A stretch of 64,000 bases of DNA, taken from the NCBI GenBank assembly GCA_944472155.2, contig OX235271.1, positions 105,537,256 to 105,601,255 on the forward strand, written 5' to 3'. The DNA comes from Trichobilharzia szidati. Lineage: Eukaryota > Platyhelminthes > Trematoda > Strigeidida > Schistosomatidae. The notes under the pieces are model-generated. The model was not told the DNA's origin. It searched no databases and saw nothing but the letters and a program-made list of their open reading frames with translations. Positions 1 to 12,045 of this stretch are shown in pieces. Every line of letters starts with the position of its first letter. Position 1 is the first letter of the stretch. The position numbers were made by a program, and so were the translations under genes.

Positions 1-2326
1 ACGGAAATGGTAATCTTGTTACTTAGAATATTTACTCTCTCGTTGGAAACTGGAACTTATCCTGAAGTGTGGAAAACCACATACATATTACCTAAGCACA
101 AAGCAGGGGCCAAAACCAGTGCGTGCAACTATAGACCTATCAATATAACACCGGTAACATCCCGAATAATGGAGAAAGTGGTTAAAGACCGAGTGTCAGA
201 CAACTTAATTGAACATGAACTTATCAATCCATCACAACACGGATTTCTCAAAAAGAGATCATGTGTTACCTGTCACAGACATTTTCAACGAAGTTACACG
301 AAGTAGGGACAACAGAGAACTAGTAATTGTACTACATTTCGACATAACAAAAGCCTTCGACAGAGTTCCCCATAATCTGCTAGTCATCAGGTTATGCTCA
401 CTAGGGATATGTGACCCTCTCCTGAGCCGGATAAAATCATTTCTCTGTGGTCGAAGTCAGACAACGAAAGTTGGCTCGATAATCTCAAGGCCTAAACCAG
501 TAAGTAGTGGTGTGATCCAGGGAAGTGTATTAGGCACACTCTTATTCATAATATATATAAACAGTGTCTGTGAATGCTTTAGTGAAGGTAAACCAATACT
601 ATATGCAGATGACCTAAAAGTGACCTATAAATGCAAGAGCACAGATCTTGGAATAACAGTAAACACCATACAGCAATAATTAGAAAAAATGGATACATGG
701 TGTGACACCTCGCAACTCCAATTTAATGTCGAAAAATGTGGCTGGCTCTGCATAGGTTGCAACAATTTAGAACTTGACCTGACAATTCAAGGCCATGCAC
801 TTCTACGACTGGAATCTGTACTGAACCTAGGGCTGAAATATTCACATAACTTATCATTTTCTGAACATATCTCCAAACAAGTGTCAAAGTCACGCAGACT
901 TATCGGCTTTCTACTCAGGAACTTCTACAGAAATGAGTCTAGAATTCTGTTGTACAAGGTTTGTGTGTGTCCTTTATTTGATTACTGGTAACTCGTGTAT
1001 AGTAGTATACGCATAGAGGACAAATTGAAAGTCGAGGGAGTGCAGAGGTACTCCACGTTAAAATTACTCGGAACCGAAAATGGTGCGAACTACTCCACTA
1101 GATGTGATACCCTAGGACTAGAAACACTATGGCTAAGACGCCTGAGGCTAAACTTGACACTTTACTATAAGCTTCTAAACCACTTGGTTTTTACCTCTAC
1201 TAATGGCACTCGACTTTCAGATGACAATGGCTACAAACTTAGACACACTAAGGGTACAATAGCTATGGAACAATGTTAAAGAGTCACCAGGCAAAAGTTT
1301 TACTTGACTGGGTTATGGAAATGCGTCAAGCAAGTACATTGGCCTCCTTCAAAAAGGTGCTTAATGACAAACTACAAGAGTTTGCAAACGATAGTAGTTC
1401 TAGTTCCTATCTGAGAGCCTCCGAAATTATAGGTCCATTTAATGTATAAGCTTAAATACTACACCTGTTATTTTTTGCCTATATTTATAATTCTAGATAA
1501 AACATTAACGGTTATGATACGTATCCTCAAACAGGCAAGAAATCTCGTTTGTAAAACTACTACCCAACACAATAAGTGGAATAAAATGGACATAAACCGA
1601 CAACATGCAAAAGGTGTAGCTCACCACAACATCACATGAACAGATGTAAGCTCGTTGGGCACCACATATCCCTCACGAACTACAACCCACCTTTCCTTAG
1701 ATAATGTGATGAACTTATATCCATAATGTTGCTGAGCAGTTAATATTCTCAACCCCTGTCGGAACAGCTGAAATTCATAAAACTTCTCACGCTAAGAAAA
1801 TACCCACAAGCAGTAGAAATCCATAAATTAATGCGTCTGAAGCTTATGTATTTACTCCCAACAATGACACTGTAGATCAAATGAGATAAACATTTCACCG
1901 ATTTCAAAATAACACATCAATGAACTATAATTCAAAGATTCTGCACACAACAAAGTTATGTATGAAAATTGACTTCAAGCTTTATTTTTTTCCCAGGCAC
2001 TTATAATCCATCCACGGAAGACCTGGTTTTTTCTGTTAATGCGAAGACAATACTTCTGTATTTCCTGATATGTTGCACTCACTGACGATCTAGCAGATTT
2101 TTCCAACTGTGCACAGAAATGATTGTATATAAGTGAAAAGGCTGTTGTATACTACTGGGATTAACAATTATCAAGTGTATGTATAATCTCCAGCGAACAT
2201 GTAAAGCATATCTTGCTACTGCCTGTATATTGTGATTCAATTGCATGGTTCTATTTCTGTAACAGTTTGATAATGCCCGTAAACTGGCGTCCCTCATGTA
2301 CTGTACTATGAGAATAAATTTGCTTA
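1..2326 (+). mobile_element. CR1/Jockey-like LINE, 5' end outside the window
   Basis: A non-LTR retrotransposon body runs from the window edge through the RT and C-terminal region into a ~0.9 kb 3' UTR. The 3' part (about 1220-2326) recurs collinearly at 10432-11560. Both copies lose similarity just after a shared gagaataaattt end, which marks the element's 3' terminus. Relative to the second copy, this one lacks about 26 bases near 1315, which breaks the C-terminal frame. No target-site duplication can be assessed because the 5' end is missing. The CR1/Jockey assignment rests on RT motifs read by eye. Confidence 0.8.
7..1410 (+). pseudogene. LINE reverse transcriptase, broken frame
   Basis: Translated pieces give a recognisable non-LTR reverse transcriptase: WKTTYILPKHKAG and NYRPINITP (early RT blocks), FDITKAFDRVPHNLL (first catalytic Asp), SSGVIQGSVLGTLLFIIYIN, and ILYADDLKV (the catalytic DD). 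RT primes on nicked target DNA to copy LINE RNA. The frame shifts near 270, stops at 677-679, and stops again near 989-991; the tail is shifted by the deletion near 1315. It is a dead copy. The family (CR1 or Jockey type) is inferred from motif style and the WNKLP-like C-terminus seen in the second copy. Confidence 0.85.
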
Positions 2327-3869
2327 TTTATTATGTGTAGACAGGTTACTTTGCAATGTCAAATGTTTGCCATATAAAAGACTGTCATGATAATTTAGTA
2401 CAATAAGTCCTGCCAACCGACCCTACCTTCAGTTCAGACTACCTGCATTGAACTGGTGTTCTGCTGAATCTTGCTCCACTATTCACAAAACCTATTCATT
2501 TTACTCTTCAATGGTTTAACATCTTATAAACTAATCTGTTCATTAGGGCGCATGCACACATACATAATATGTTCATAAATCTGTATGTGGAGATCTATCA
2601 GAAGCACTCACTAAGAAATCTAGGGAAATGGAATGTAAGGTACGAACGTGTCTGGAACCAAGCGATATATTTGCTGTAGCCATAACAATCAGAGCCTAAC
2701 ATCATAAAAGGAGGGAGGGTGATGCATGCTGATCAGTAGATATGGTGGTGGACACTAAGGTGAATCGCCCCACTCTACAGGAACAGCAATATGCAATTTG
2801 ACGACTCGAGATTTTATGAAGGCTTGAATCTTTATCTTAAAAAAGATAATAATGATCGTCTGGACAGATCATGCTTCTACCTTTAAACATATACCATTCG
2901 CTCAGCCTATTGCTGAGATGCGACCACGTGGGCTCTGCACAGATTTATGAGGCATCTTATAAATTAACACGCTTTCCTTTGTCGTATCTTCGAATATCAC
3001 TTGACAATGTCTCATCTCATTCATCTTCTAATAACGTCTTCACTTGCTCATTATATTCCATCAAACCTAACATTTTATAGCTCTTTATGAATTTGATTCG
3101 ACTTATTCTATTGCCATTCTCTATAGGGTACGGTTGTGCACCAAATACACAGAAAGGTATGAAATAAAAACAACAGGCTTGTGGATAATTGTATTGAAAA
3201 CAAAAGTGGACATCATGATAGTAAGACCTATATGGGTAGCACTATGCATTGCAAATGAACTTTGTCAGCCTAGGGATTATAGTCTCCCATTGTATTTCCT
3301 TTGTGAATGCATCTGTTAATGATACATTGCACTTACCTATTTCATTACACTTTAATGATTCACCTTAGCACCTTTACTTTTCTAAAACAGCTTACTATCC
3401 CTTGTAAACGTTGTACTTACCTCAATATTGGTTGGTTATCGTATGCCTACAAACATGGGTTGAAAACAAAACGAAGTCGATTTTCCTGCGCAATCTGGAG
3501 GACTACTGTTTAATTCAATAATGATACGACATGGGTCAGACAATGAGTGTATTTATATATACATCAAATATTTAGCTGTTCAAACATTATTAACTTGTAG
3601 ACAATCTACTATTTGTCCTTATATCATACTTGATCGTGCCTGTAAAAATGGAATGCATTTTCATGTAAATTCATGTTTATATGAAATACACTATTGTCAT
3701 TAATTATGAATTGATCGTTCATTATTCAACCACATTGACAAGTCTTATTTCTACCATTCATATGGTTGTTAGTACATTTCTGTATCTTATCTCCTTTACA
3801 GCAAGGATTCTTTCAGCAAAATTTTTGTGAACGTAGTGGAATTTAGGTTATCAGTGGTATATTTCGGCG
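2327..3869. other. No gene recognised
   Basis: AT-rich sequence with only short, low-complexity reading frames on either strand. I see no splice-supported exon, RNA gene or recognisable element here. Confidence 0.5.
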
Positions 3870-4421
3870 TCATTTGTTACTGAATTCCTCTGCAACTATC
3901 GTGTTATGTCTAAGAGGGGATGATTTTGGCTTACGATGCTGATTGATTTCTGTGCTAGGGCTATCCAGAGATATATCAAGATCCGTGGTAGGGGTTGAAG
4001 GGGCTAATTTAAGAGAAGGATTATAATTGATTAACATTTCGGCCTGTGTCGTGCTCTGCGGAGCTAATTTTGTGAGGTTTGTGATGTTTGAGAGGGGAGA
4101 GGCTATGAGTTCTATCATATTGGTCTTGGGTTTATCTATTTCGGTGACTTGAGGTGCCTTGCCATTGAGTTTAGTGAGCTGATTGCAAACACTCCTTCCA
4201 GTCACCGTCTTATCTGCTACAACATTTATTTTTTTGTAGCTATCTTGTATCCTGCAACAGGATACGTTGTGTAATAGTGAATTTCTTAGCCTCTGTCTGT
4301 GTTTCAAACTTGAGGCGTATAGGGCAGCAATGGTAGTGCTGACTCTTTTCAGTCTCTGACATTTTGTTTGGGAGTTAAGCATTTTTGCCACCCTAAGTAA
4401 GATATTTTGAACCTTCTTCAA
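3870..4421 (-). CDS. Unidentified 183-aa open frame at the edge of unit A
   Basis: An uninterrupted frame with a basic N-terminal half (LLRVAKMLNSQTKCQRLKR) and a Ser/Thr/Pro-rich C-terminal half. I do not recognise a domain. The first ~150 codons recur nearly unchanged in unit B (53902-54357), where the frame is cut off by a gypsy-type element. The A copy continues coherently past that breakpoint (3996), so it is probably the parental form. It may be a fragment of a retroelement ORF or a chance frame. Sequence identity between A and B says nothing about selection, because the whole block was copied recently. Confidence 0.3.
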   Translation of the reverse strand: MKKVQNILLRVAKMLNSQTKCQRLKRVSTTIAALYASSLKHRQRLRNSLLHNVSCCRIQDSYKKINVVADKTVTGRSVCNQLTKLNGKAPQVTEIDKPKTNMIELIASPLSNITNLTKLAPQSTTQAEMLINYNPSLKLAPSTPTTDLDISLDSPSTEINQHRKPKSSPLRHNTIVAEEFSNK

Positions 4422-5868
4422 CCCCTAATTATCCGGTATATTATAGACTATCGTACTTAATTTTGCATTTGGTCTTTTGATGACTTCTGTTGTGATGGAG
4501 TCTATCAGGTTGTCTACCTAGATGCATACAAAGACTTAGTAGAAATAAATATTTGTTCACTAAATTACAATGTACAACGAATATAAACATATCTGTCCCA
4601 CTCCACATACTTTTTCTCTGCCCTCTGGCACTTTTCTGCTCGCCTGTTCTGTTGTATTTGCCCTGTAGTAGAAGTTGCACTGATCTGCATCCAGACTGAA
4701 GCTGAGAAACAATTGAAGTCACTCACTCATATATTATCCCTCAAGGTTTGACTAGTAATGGCTCAGCATCCTTGATGAAATCCACTGTCACCATAACAAG
4801 ACGCTGTACAGCATCTTATACAAGCACTGTCAATGATCTAAAATGGCTTTTATATAGCTTTCGACGTGTTTATCAACTTACTCGCACGGACTTACCATGC
4901 AGTGACGAATGGCGGGCTCTGGGTGACTTGGGTGCAGTAAAACAAATCTGCTTGACAATGACCAATATTAATCTGCATTCAGTTGGATCCACATCTGGTA
5001 TTACTTGCAATAAAAATGATGTCAAAATCATACAAATAAATCACTGATTTCAAATTAATACCCAATTTGAACATAAAACAGGAACAAGATACGATGCCGC
5101 ACACAACAAAGTTATATGGAGGAATTGACTTCAAGCTTTAATTTTTTTCCCAAATATTTCCCAAAAACCTCGTGTCTGAAATTTTGTGACACGTGCATAA
5201 GTTGTAGTGAATAGGTCTATGTCAGGACCAGGAGCTGAGTTTGTAGAAGCGATGCGGCTTCTAGTAGTAAGCGTATTCTTGCTCTCAGTTCCAGCTCCGT
5301 TAGAAGGTAGTGAAAAAGTAGTTCGGTGCTTCCGGCGTACTGGTGAGCAACGTGACTCACCACTATATTTTGTGGGAGGTGTGTTGCCTGTTGTAGGAAG
5401 CTGAGATGTGCTATCAGTTAGCAGGTGAGTGAGTTGGCGGTTTTGTATTTATATATATAATTTTAATAATCACTCTTCGAGGACTCCACTTGCTTCCTTC
5501 TGTGCTGCTGTCGTTTGTCTTCTTTTTTGTCTCACCATTTTAGCTTATAAATGACTTTTTGAATGAAAATAAGGAATGTAGATATTTGACCACTCACAAC
5601 GACGAGTGATCTGCAAACTCTACTGATTCTATATCCCACAAGTGCCTCGTGAGCTACCCATTAACTTCCTCCACAACGCATCCTGGATGACAGTTGTGGA
5701 ATATTACCTATATGCCAATAAAAAATCCCATTAACGTCTGTTGGGTGCCAACAAATCTGGTTGTTCGAGAAATAATGAACACATCCTGATGGTTGCTTTT
5801 GAAATCTGACTGACTCGTGTGATAACAACTTCCAGCTCCTACATGCTCCAATTGTCATTTTATATGGA
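4422..5868. other. Unit A, repetitive, no intact gene
   Basis: Short frames on both strands without a recognised domain. Bases 5035-5160 match part of the LINE 3' UTR seen at 1890-2010 and 11130-11235 (shared cacacaacaaagttat and cttcaagcttta words). Near 5159-5169, unit A has a short filler where unit B carries about 487 bases. On the - strand from about 5440 to 5210 there is an open, Ser/Thr-rich frame of unknown meaning. Confidence 0.5.
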
Positions 5869-6174
5869 TTAATTCGCCATTATTCTGGTTCCTGATCGCA
5901 TATGGACTGAAAATTGCCTATTGCTTTGGCAACACTTCTTTGTAGGTTTAACTGGACACTTATTGCTCTGTTTCTGCGGTCGTTCTTCACTTCTTGAAAT
6001 AGCTTTTAATAACGTGGTGACAAAGCACTTACCCAAATATACGCGGTTCACTGGCTGACCATAAATATCAGCATGAAACGGAACGAAATTTGGCTTGGCG
6101 CTCAACTTTGATGGTGAAGGGTTTACAGTTTGGCATTTATAAGAGCCTGTTCTGATTGCTCGTGCCATTATCAA
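5869..6174 (-). CDS. Unidentified 101-aa open frame
   Basis: A short open frame repeated in unit B (56280-56585). It is basic and Lys/Ser-rich and has no domain I recognise. It lies downstream, in transcription sense, of the decayed gypsy-type RT at 6590-7338, so it could be debris of the same element. Low confidence that it is a gene. Confidence 0.15.
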   Translation of the reverse strand: MIMARAIRTGSYKCQTVNPSPSKLSAKPNFVPFHADIYGQPVNRVYLGKCFVTTLLKAISRSEERPQKQSNKCPVKPTKKCCQSNRQFSVHMRSGTRIMAN

Positions 6175-6589
6175 ACGATTTAAACCTATGAAAGAGTATT
6201 AATTTGTGATGTTTCACGATTGTAATTTATAACATAACTAATCGTGCCTGTAAAAAAGGCATGTATTTCACGTAAACACTCGTTTATGCGAAATATAAGT
6301 TATTATTATCATAATCTGTGTTGATAGTTCAGATATGCCTGGCGAAACATTATAATATCATAATGTAGCTCTTGCTAACTTAGCAGTACTCCGCTGCCTT
6401 ACAAGAGAATAATACTCAGGGCTGTTTAAGGATGCATCTGTTACCGATATTATAAAGGGAATGCAGAGATGCACAATCACACCACAACGCAGAAACTGCG
6501 CTCCTGTTCTTTGGGAACCAAAGAGCCTGAAAAGTGATTCAGTCAGCACAGACAAACAGAATGATCCTCGAAGGCGAAACAGCTGAGGT

Positions 6590-7338
6590 TCAATCGAAAT
6601 GACAAACCTCGTTGACTCCCCACATGGTCTCCATATGTGTAATGTTGGGGATGACGATGAGCAGGTCATCCATGTACGCTTTGGCAGACGTCAGTTCACG
6701 CATTAAATCATCTATAAATATGAAAAGTCTGTACAATATTCTGAGGACCAAATGGCACCTACAAAATATCACAACCTGAACTGGGTGGTGTTGGTCATTT
6801 TAGCTGTATCTTCTCCAGTCGTCGGAATATTGTGATGGGGGTGAACTAAGTCTATTTACGCGAATATCTTTTGGCGCATAGGTGGCACAGCCGTAGAGTG
6901 CTCCTCGATGAGGCAGGTGGTTCGAGGTTTGATCTCCGGCCGACGCACCCCTTTACCCAGCTAAGCCAGTAGTAAGACTGGTAAAGAGGGAAGGTTGGGC
7001 CTGAGGCTAGCAACCCCTTCCTTTAAAAATAATCACCACTGCTACAGAAACTTCAATTCTTCAGCTTGAAGCCGTATGTTCCACTGGGAACGTAAAGGAA
7101 TAAAAACAAAAACAAAAACTCCGGTGAATCGAAGACTACTAGTAAGGTCTTGAATGTGTGGTACTGGGTATCTATCTTGGGAGGTTTGCTTATTGAAGGC
7201 TCTAGCTATTTCTAGTTTTTCCGAGGCTAATCTTCTTGGTTTAGTGAGAACTAGAAGTGTGAGTAATTTTTGGACCAAACTTAGAATTTGGAGGGTTGGT
7301 CGCCCTTGGATATGCGATTTCCCCAATGTCATCTGCAA
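6590..7338 (-). pseudogene. Decayed Ty3/gypsy RT inside unit A
   Basis: Reading the - strand from high to low coordinates gives QDRYPVPHIQDLTSSL (RT entry motif of CsRn1-type elements) near 7130-7180. After an interruption come remnants of the [11 protein letters not shown] block near 6840. These are followed by FIDDLMRELTSAKAYMDDLL near 6670-6720, which contains the catalytic YMDD box. Stops and shifts separate the pieces, and a SINE-like insertion (6874-7121) splits the RT. The same dead copy is in unit B. Catalytically inert. Confidence 0.7.
6874..7121 (+). repeat. tRNA-headed SINE with RTE-like tail, inserted in the gypsy RT
   Basis: The head (6874-6948) resembles a tRNA: TGGCACAG in the A-box region, GGTTTGATCTCC as a degenerate B box, and a 3' CCGACGCAC acceptor-like end. 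It matches the better-preserved head at 34090-34162. The body continues through gcctgaggctagcaacc and ends in a repeated aaaac tail. Words in the body resemble the ends of schistosome RTE (SR2-like) LINEs. That points to a SINE mobilised by an RTE machinery, but the RTE link is inferred from memory of the family. Confidence 0.6.
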
Positions 7339-8906
7339 CCTCCCGGCCCACAGTGATGAAAACTACATTGCATTCAACACATAGTGCTACCTGCCTTGCC
7401 ATTCGAATACCGGGAGGATGCTTTCACTGTTAACCGTCCCCTCCCACTGTCTACCAGAAATTCGTACCTTTCTAAGAAGATTATTTCGGCCATAGTGGAA
7501 ATCTATGGAAGCTATCACCTAAACCTGATGATATTTGTAAATAGTTTCCTCTCCGAACTCGAAATCAGAGCTATATTGGAGACATGCCGCGTTATAGGTG
7601 AGGTTATCGTACCGAAGTGGCCTCTATTTTGACATGACACTGAGTGGAACTTCTCTATCAACGAAGAATTCCATGTCCGGATTATATTTTGTGACGTAAT
7701 AAGGGACTGTCCGGAACCTCTTCTAAGTACTGCTACCTGAGACAGGGCCAATAGTTTCTGTTTTGGCTGTGATGTGGCTTAGGCCAGATTCGTGTGTGCA
7801 TTCCTCTGATTGTGCACCAATCCCCATTTATCTGGCTTGTCTGGGTCTGCTTCTTGATCGAAGACTATGCTTGTTGGGCGATCGTCCCCGATTACTATGT
7901 GCCAGCTGTATTTGTGCTACTGTTTTCGGCAACGCCTGGCCACACATTCTGGGAAAACCAGGTCGTCACCGATGCGCATGTAGTTCTCCTGCTTTTGATT
8001 GCCTCTCCAACGTTCGATCTGCGATGCTCGCCAACTGTTCAAGAGCGAAGTCGAGATTTAAGCATCTAGGAAACCAGTTAGTTGTGCTGCTAGAATAATT
8101 TTGAACTCGTTTCCACTTATTTCGACTAGATTAAGTGCTCACAATTGATGTGCGACTATCGATCCTGCTAGACGAGGGTACTAGCCACACCAATTGCTGA
8201 CTATTTGAGTTGGTCCACGTCACCTGGTGGCCAGGCTGCTCTTGACACTACGCCATCTAGCGAAAGGACAATTTAAGACTAACGACTGCTGAAAGAGGTA
8301 CCTATTAGCGATGATGCACAGGGGGATAATCACACCCCAACGAATCTGCCAAGATCTTATTCCCTGAGAATTATCTTGACCACCGTGTCCTTCAGTCCTC
8401 ACAGACAACCAGATTCGCCGTTGATGGTGAAACGGTTGAGGTTTAGCTGGTTTAGAGAACTATTTTGGGACCCTACAAGCACTCGTTGCGTGTTGTGCTT
8501 ACTCCAGAAGGTCTGGCATCCACCCCAACATTAGCACAGCCTCCCTAACCGTCCTGTCTCCCACTATTGCAAGCGGTGCAGAACTATATATGGCACTGTC
8601 TTCCGTGTTCTCCTCTCGAAACGACCACTTTTGAGATGGTTTCCGAACAATGACAGGCATTCTACATCCTCATAAATAAGCACTGTGTGTGACGAGGTCA
8701 ACTCGTCTCTAATCTCATAAGATAACTAAGAATACATGTCACTATGGCTAGTATTCTCAGACTTGATGCTTTGCCAGTCGACGAGGTGCTGCAGCTGAGC
8801 GAACCATATTCCTGGATCATGTCGATTAACTCAGATAATCTAACTTTTGTCGATATTAGGGGATCTACCTCCATGGAAACAGTTTTTAAAACCAGATCCT
8901 GTGGCT
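7339..8906. other. Unit A: gypsy debris and unassigned sequence
   Basis: The - strand upstream of the RT keeps scattered gypsy-like protease/RT spacer words, but no frame survives. Several ~80-aa frames (7384-7632, 7515-7751, 7763-8098, 8220-8408) are duplicated in unit B and carry no recognisable domain. B has 8 extra bases near 58410. No gene supported. Confidence 0.5.
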
Positions 8907-8914
8907 GTTAAATG
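8907..8914. repeat. Left 8-bp target-site duplication (GTTAAATG)
   Basis: The 8-mer is repeated at 17004-17011 and present once at 59326-59333 in unit B. The bases on its outer sides here and at the right copy are joined seamlessly in unit B. Confidence 0.85.
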
Positions 8915-8936
8915 GAGCGACTTTATTGCATATCCC
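8915..8936. repeat. Left terminal inverted repeat of the MULE
   Basis: Starts GAGCG and contains GCATATCCC at 8928-8936. It pairs with the right end as described for the element. Confidence 0.7.
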
Positions 8937-9089
8937 ATCAATGACGTTTGTCTCAATGTTGCTATTGGTTTCAAGTGGCCTTGGTTTCGGGGCGAGATTT
9001 AACTGATATAATATTGTGATTTCGTAGACATATCTCAGGCTTATACGTGAAAGAAAGTTATTATCCAGTAATAAGGAAAAGTTGTTCAG

Positions 9090-10395
9090 AAGGTAAGGAG
9101 TACGTTATTTTTCAGTTTATTTGTGTATATACTATTGTGCACTGAGTTGCATTGAGTTCTTAGTGCAACTGTATGTAACTGCATTTACATAAAGTGAAAC
9201 ATTAGGAATGCTCCTGTTTCTAGAATAAAAACATTATTATTATCACTAAGTTTAGTAATGAAGAATGGAATTTCTTCAACGTCAATGTCATTTAATTGAA
9301 GTTGTAATCTGTGTAGGCCCTCGGAGGAATAAATTCGGCATGGAGATCTCCTGTGTAAACCGAAAGTGCTTTTAGTTTAGTAAATCTTACTGACTTCCTG
9401 TATAAATTTGATATTTGTCAAGTGTATATTTCAAATCTGCTGGAGTATTCAGTAGAGGAAAAGTCGTGGTGCATGATTCCAAGACTTGTTGTAGTCATTG
9501 GTATTGCCAGGATACCACTTACTCGTTTTATGCACCCAAAATATACAAATCTCGCTTTATTGAGGAAACACTATAATGCCTGCAAAAGTACTGCGTCAGT
9601 TAATGAGTTTCATAAAGTCTACAGAATGTTTTCTATTCAGTGATTACTGTTTCCAAATTATCCGAGAAAACACACTTCCAATTGGGATGTAACACAAGAC
9701 TAAATTCTTAAACTGTCATCCTTATATCATTTCAATCCAGTCACACATATATCAGTAGGATAGTCTATAAATGACTTCAGAGACTTATCATCATCATCAA
9801 CTTACAGTTTACTGATGATACTGTACACCTAGACTTTGAGAAGTAAACCCTGAAACTGGAAGATATGAAAAGAATACCGGTGTTTGATTATAGGTGTCTA
9901 TGTTCTGTCTCATGATTAAAGCAGTATAATATGGCGATTGCTCTTGGGGTTACGCATAAAGTGTTAAGTGAGGAGGGTAAGTTAGTCTTCAAGGTTGGGA
10001 AGCTGAATAGGTTGAGATGGCTATAACACGTGATTGCATACCAAGCCATCGCCTTCCTCGAGGGATAATGTTAGCCAGCACATGTTAAGGTTCAAAATGT
10101 GTTTGGGTCGGTCGAATGAAAAAACTGCTATTGGTTCATAAAATCGTTGACAGTCAGCTAGAAGAACTACTAGATATATGTCTGCAAGTCTTTGTTTATG
10201 GAACAGATGCATTCACTCTGTGTAATCTCACGTATCTATTCAACTCATGTTGTCACTATTTATTTTCCGTCAAATTTTCGCTCGTTAAACTTCCATTTAG
10301 TTTTATGTCTTTACCTTTGTGTGGTGCATGGAATGTGGGTAAACTAAACAGTTGGACTTCTTTGCGAAGTCATACTGAGAGCCAAGCAGAATGAA
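9090..10395 (+). repeat. Internal direct repeat, copy 1 (LINE debris in the MULE)
   Basis: This stretch and 12046-13140 are diverged direct copies. Shared landmarks include a gtttatt...tatatact...cactgagttgca start, ctgtgtaggcccc, caactgtcatccttat-like text, the 18-mer gaaactggaagatatgaa, and a gcattcactctgtgtaat segment near the end. Short RTE-like words survive in translation (VFDYRC near 9880). The two copies flank the LINE 3' fragment and the CR1-like RT fragment. Confidence 0.65.
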
Positions 10396-10431
10396 ACAGG
10401 GTAGGCATAACTAAATGCGAAACACTGAATT

Positions 10432-11560
10432 GATGACAATGGCTACAAACTAAGACACACTAAGGGTACAGTAGCTATCGAACAATGTAAAACAACCACC
10501 AGGCAAAAGTTTTACTTGATTAGGTATGCACAGATATGGAATAAACTACCAATGGAAATGCGTCAAGCAAGTACATTGGCCTCCTTCAAAAAGGTGCTTA
10601 ATGACAAACTACAAGAGTTTTGCAAACGACAGTAGTTCTAGTTCCTATCTGAGAGCCTCCGAAATTATAGGTCCATTTAATGTATAAGCTTAAATACCAC
10701 ACCTGTTGTTTTTTGCCTATATTTATAATTCTAGATAAAACACTAACGGTTAAGATAGGTATCCTCAAAGAGACAAGAAATCTCGTTTGTAAAACTACTA
10801 CCCAACACAATAAGTGGAATAAAATGGACATAAACCAACAACATGAAAAAGGTATAACTCACCACAACATCACAAGGACAGATGAACGCCCGTTGGGCAC
10901 CATATATACCTCACCAACTGCAACCCACCTTTCCTTAGATAATGTGATGAACTTATATCCATAATGTTGCTGAGCAGTTAATATTCTCAACTCCTGTCGG
11001 AACAGCTGAAACTCATAAACCTTCCTCACGCTAAGAAAATACCCACAAGCAGTAGAAATCCATAAATTAATGCGTACGAAGCTTATGTACTTACTCCCAA
11101 CAATGACATTGAAGATCAAATGAGATAAACACATCACTGATTTCAAAATAACACATCAATGAACTATAATTCGAGGACTCTGCACACAACAAAGTTATGC
11201 ATGAATATTTACTTCAAGCTTTATTTTTTTTCCCAGGCACTTATAATCCATCCACCAAAGACCTGGTTTTTTTGTTAATGCGAAGACAATACTCCTGTAT
11301 TTCCTGTTGTGTTGCACTCACTGACAATCTAGCAGATTTTTCCAACTTTGCACAGAAATGATTGTGTATGAGTGAAAAGGCTGTTTTATACTACTGGGAT
11401 TAACATTTATCAAGTGTATGTATAATCTCCAGCGAACATGTAAAGCATATCTTGCCACTGCCTGCAAATTGTGATTGAATTATATGGTTCTATTTCTGTA
11501 ACAATTTGATGATGCCTGTAAACTGGCGTCCCTCATGTACTGTACTATGAGAATAAATTT
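10432..11560 (+). mobile_element. 5'-truncated LINE copy (C-terminus plus 3' UTR)
   Basis: Collinear with 1220-2326. It starts abruptly within the C-terminal coding region, and its frame reads IWNKLPMEMRQASTLASFKK, a typical LINE C-terminus, before a stop near 10633. The rest is the family's 3' UTR, ending at the same gagaataaattt word. Abrupt 5' truncation is expected of LINE insertion by target-primed reverse transcription. I see no clear target-site duplication. It lies inside the MULE. Confidence 0.75.
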
Positions 11561-11759
11561 ATTTATGAATAATGATCTCCAGAATGTCAACAAATGATAA
11601 TTGCAGTTCTTAATCTTGCTTTTGCTAAATGACAAATAAATACCTTTCAGTAACCTCTTCATCCACCCGGGATTCGTCTCCTACTTTGCAAGTGTTTTTT
11701 TGTGCTTTATCACTTTTGTGCTAAGCTTTCAGTTATTCAGCATATGCCGTTGTTGACTA

Positions 11760-12040
11760 AGGACCTAGATGACATTAATTCAGTTTCGGTCGTGCAAACA
11801 CGAGTCCTGTGCAGGTGAGTGGTTGCATTATCATTTCTCAAATGGTATACAGCATACTGTATATTATGGTAAATCTTCTGCCTTGCTTGCTGAAGGTTGT
11901 GTTCCTCAGGGTACCGTTATCTCTCCTTTTCTTTTTTCTCTCTCGTCTTACATGACTTTTCTCTTTCTAATGAGAGCAACTTTGTCAAATACGCCGGTTA
12001 TCTGACCGTCTCACTCTTTGTCATGTCACATGTGTCACCA
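11760..12040 (+). pseudogene. CR1-like RT fragment
   Basis: Translation contains GIQHTVYYGKSSALLAEGC, then VPQGTVISPFLFSLSSYMT, which is the non-LTR RT block around the primer-grip/QG motif. The frame ends before the catalytic YADD box. It overlaps in family space with the N-terminal RT half at 21655-22363, which ends in a similar SGRKQYTVYH. Both ends are truncated. Inert. Confidence 0.6.
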
Positions 12041-12045
12041 GGAGG

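Noticed and set aside
7154..8098. Cluster of ~80-110 aa frames duplicated in A and B
   Set aside because: Opposite-strand shadows of dead gypsy sequence and chance frames; their conservation reflects recent block duplication only.
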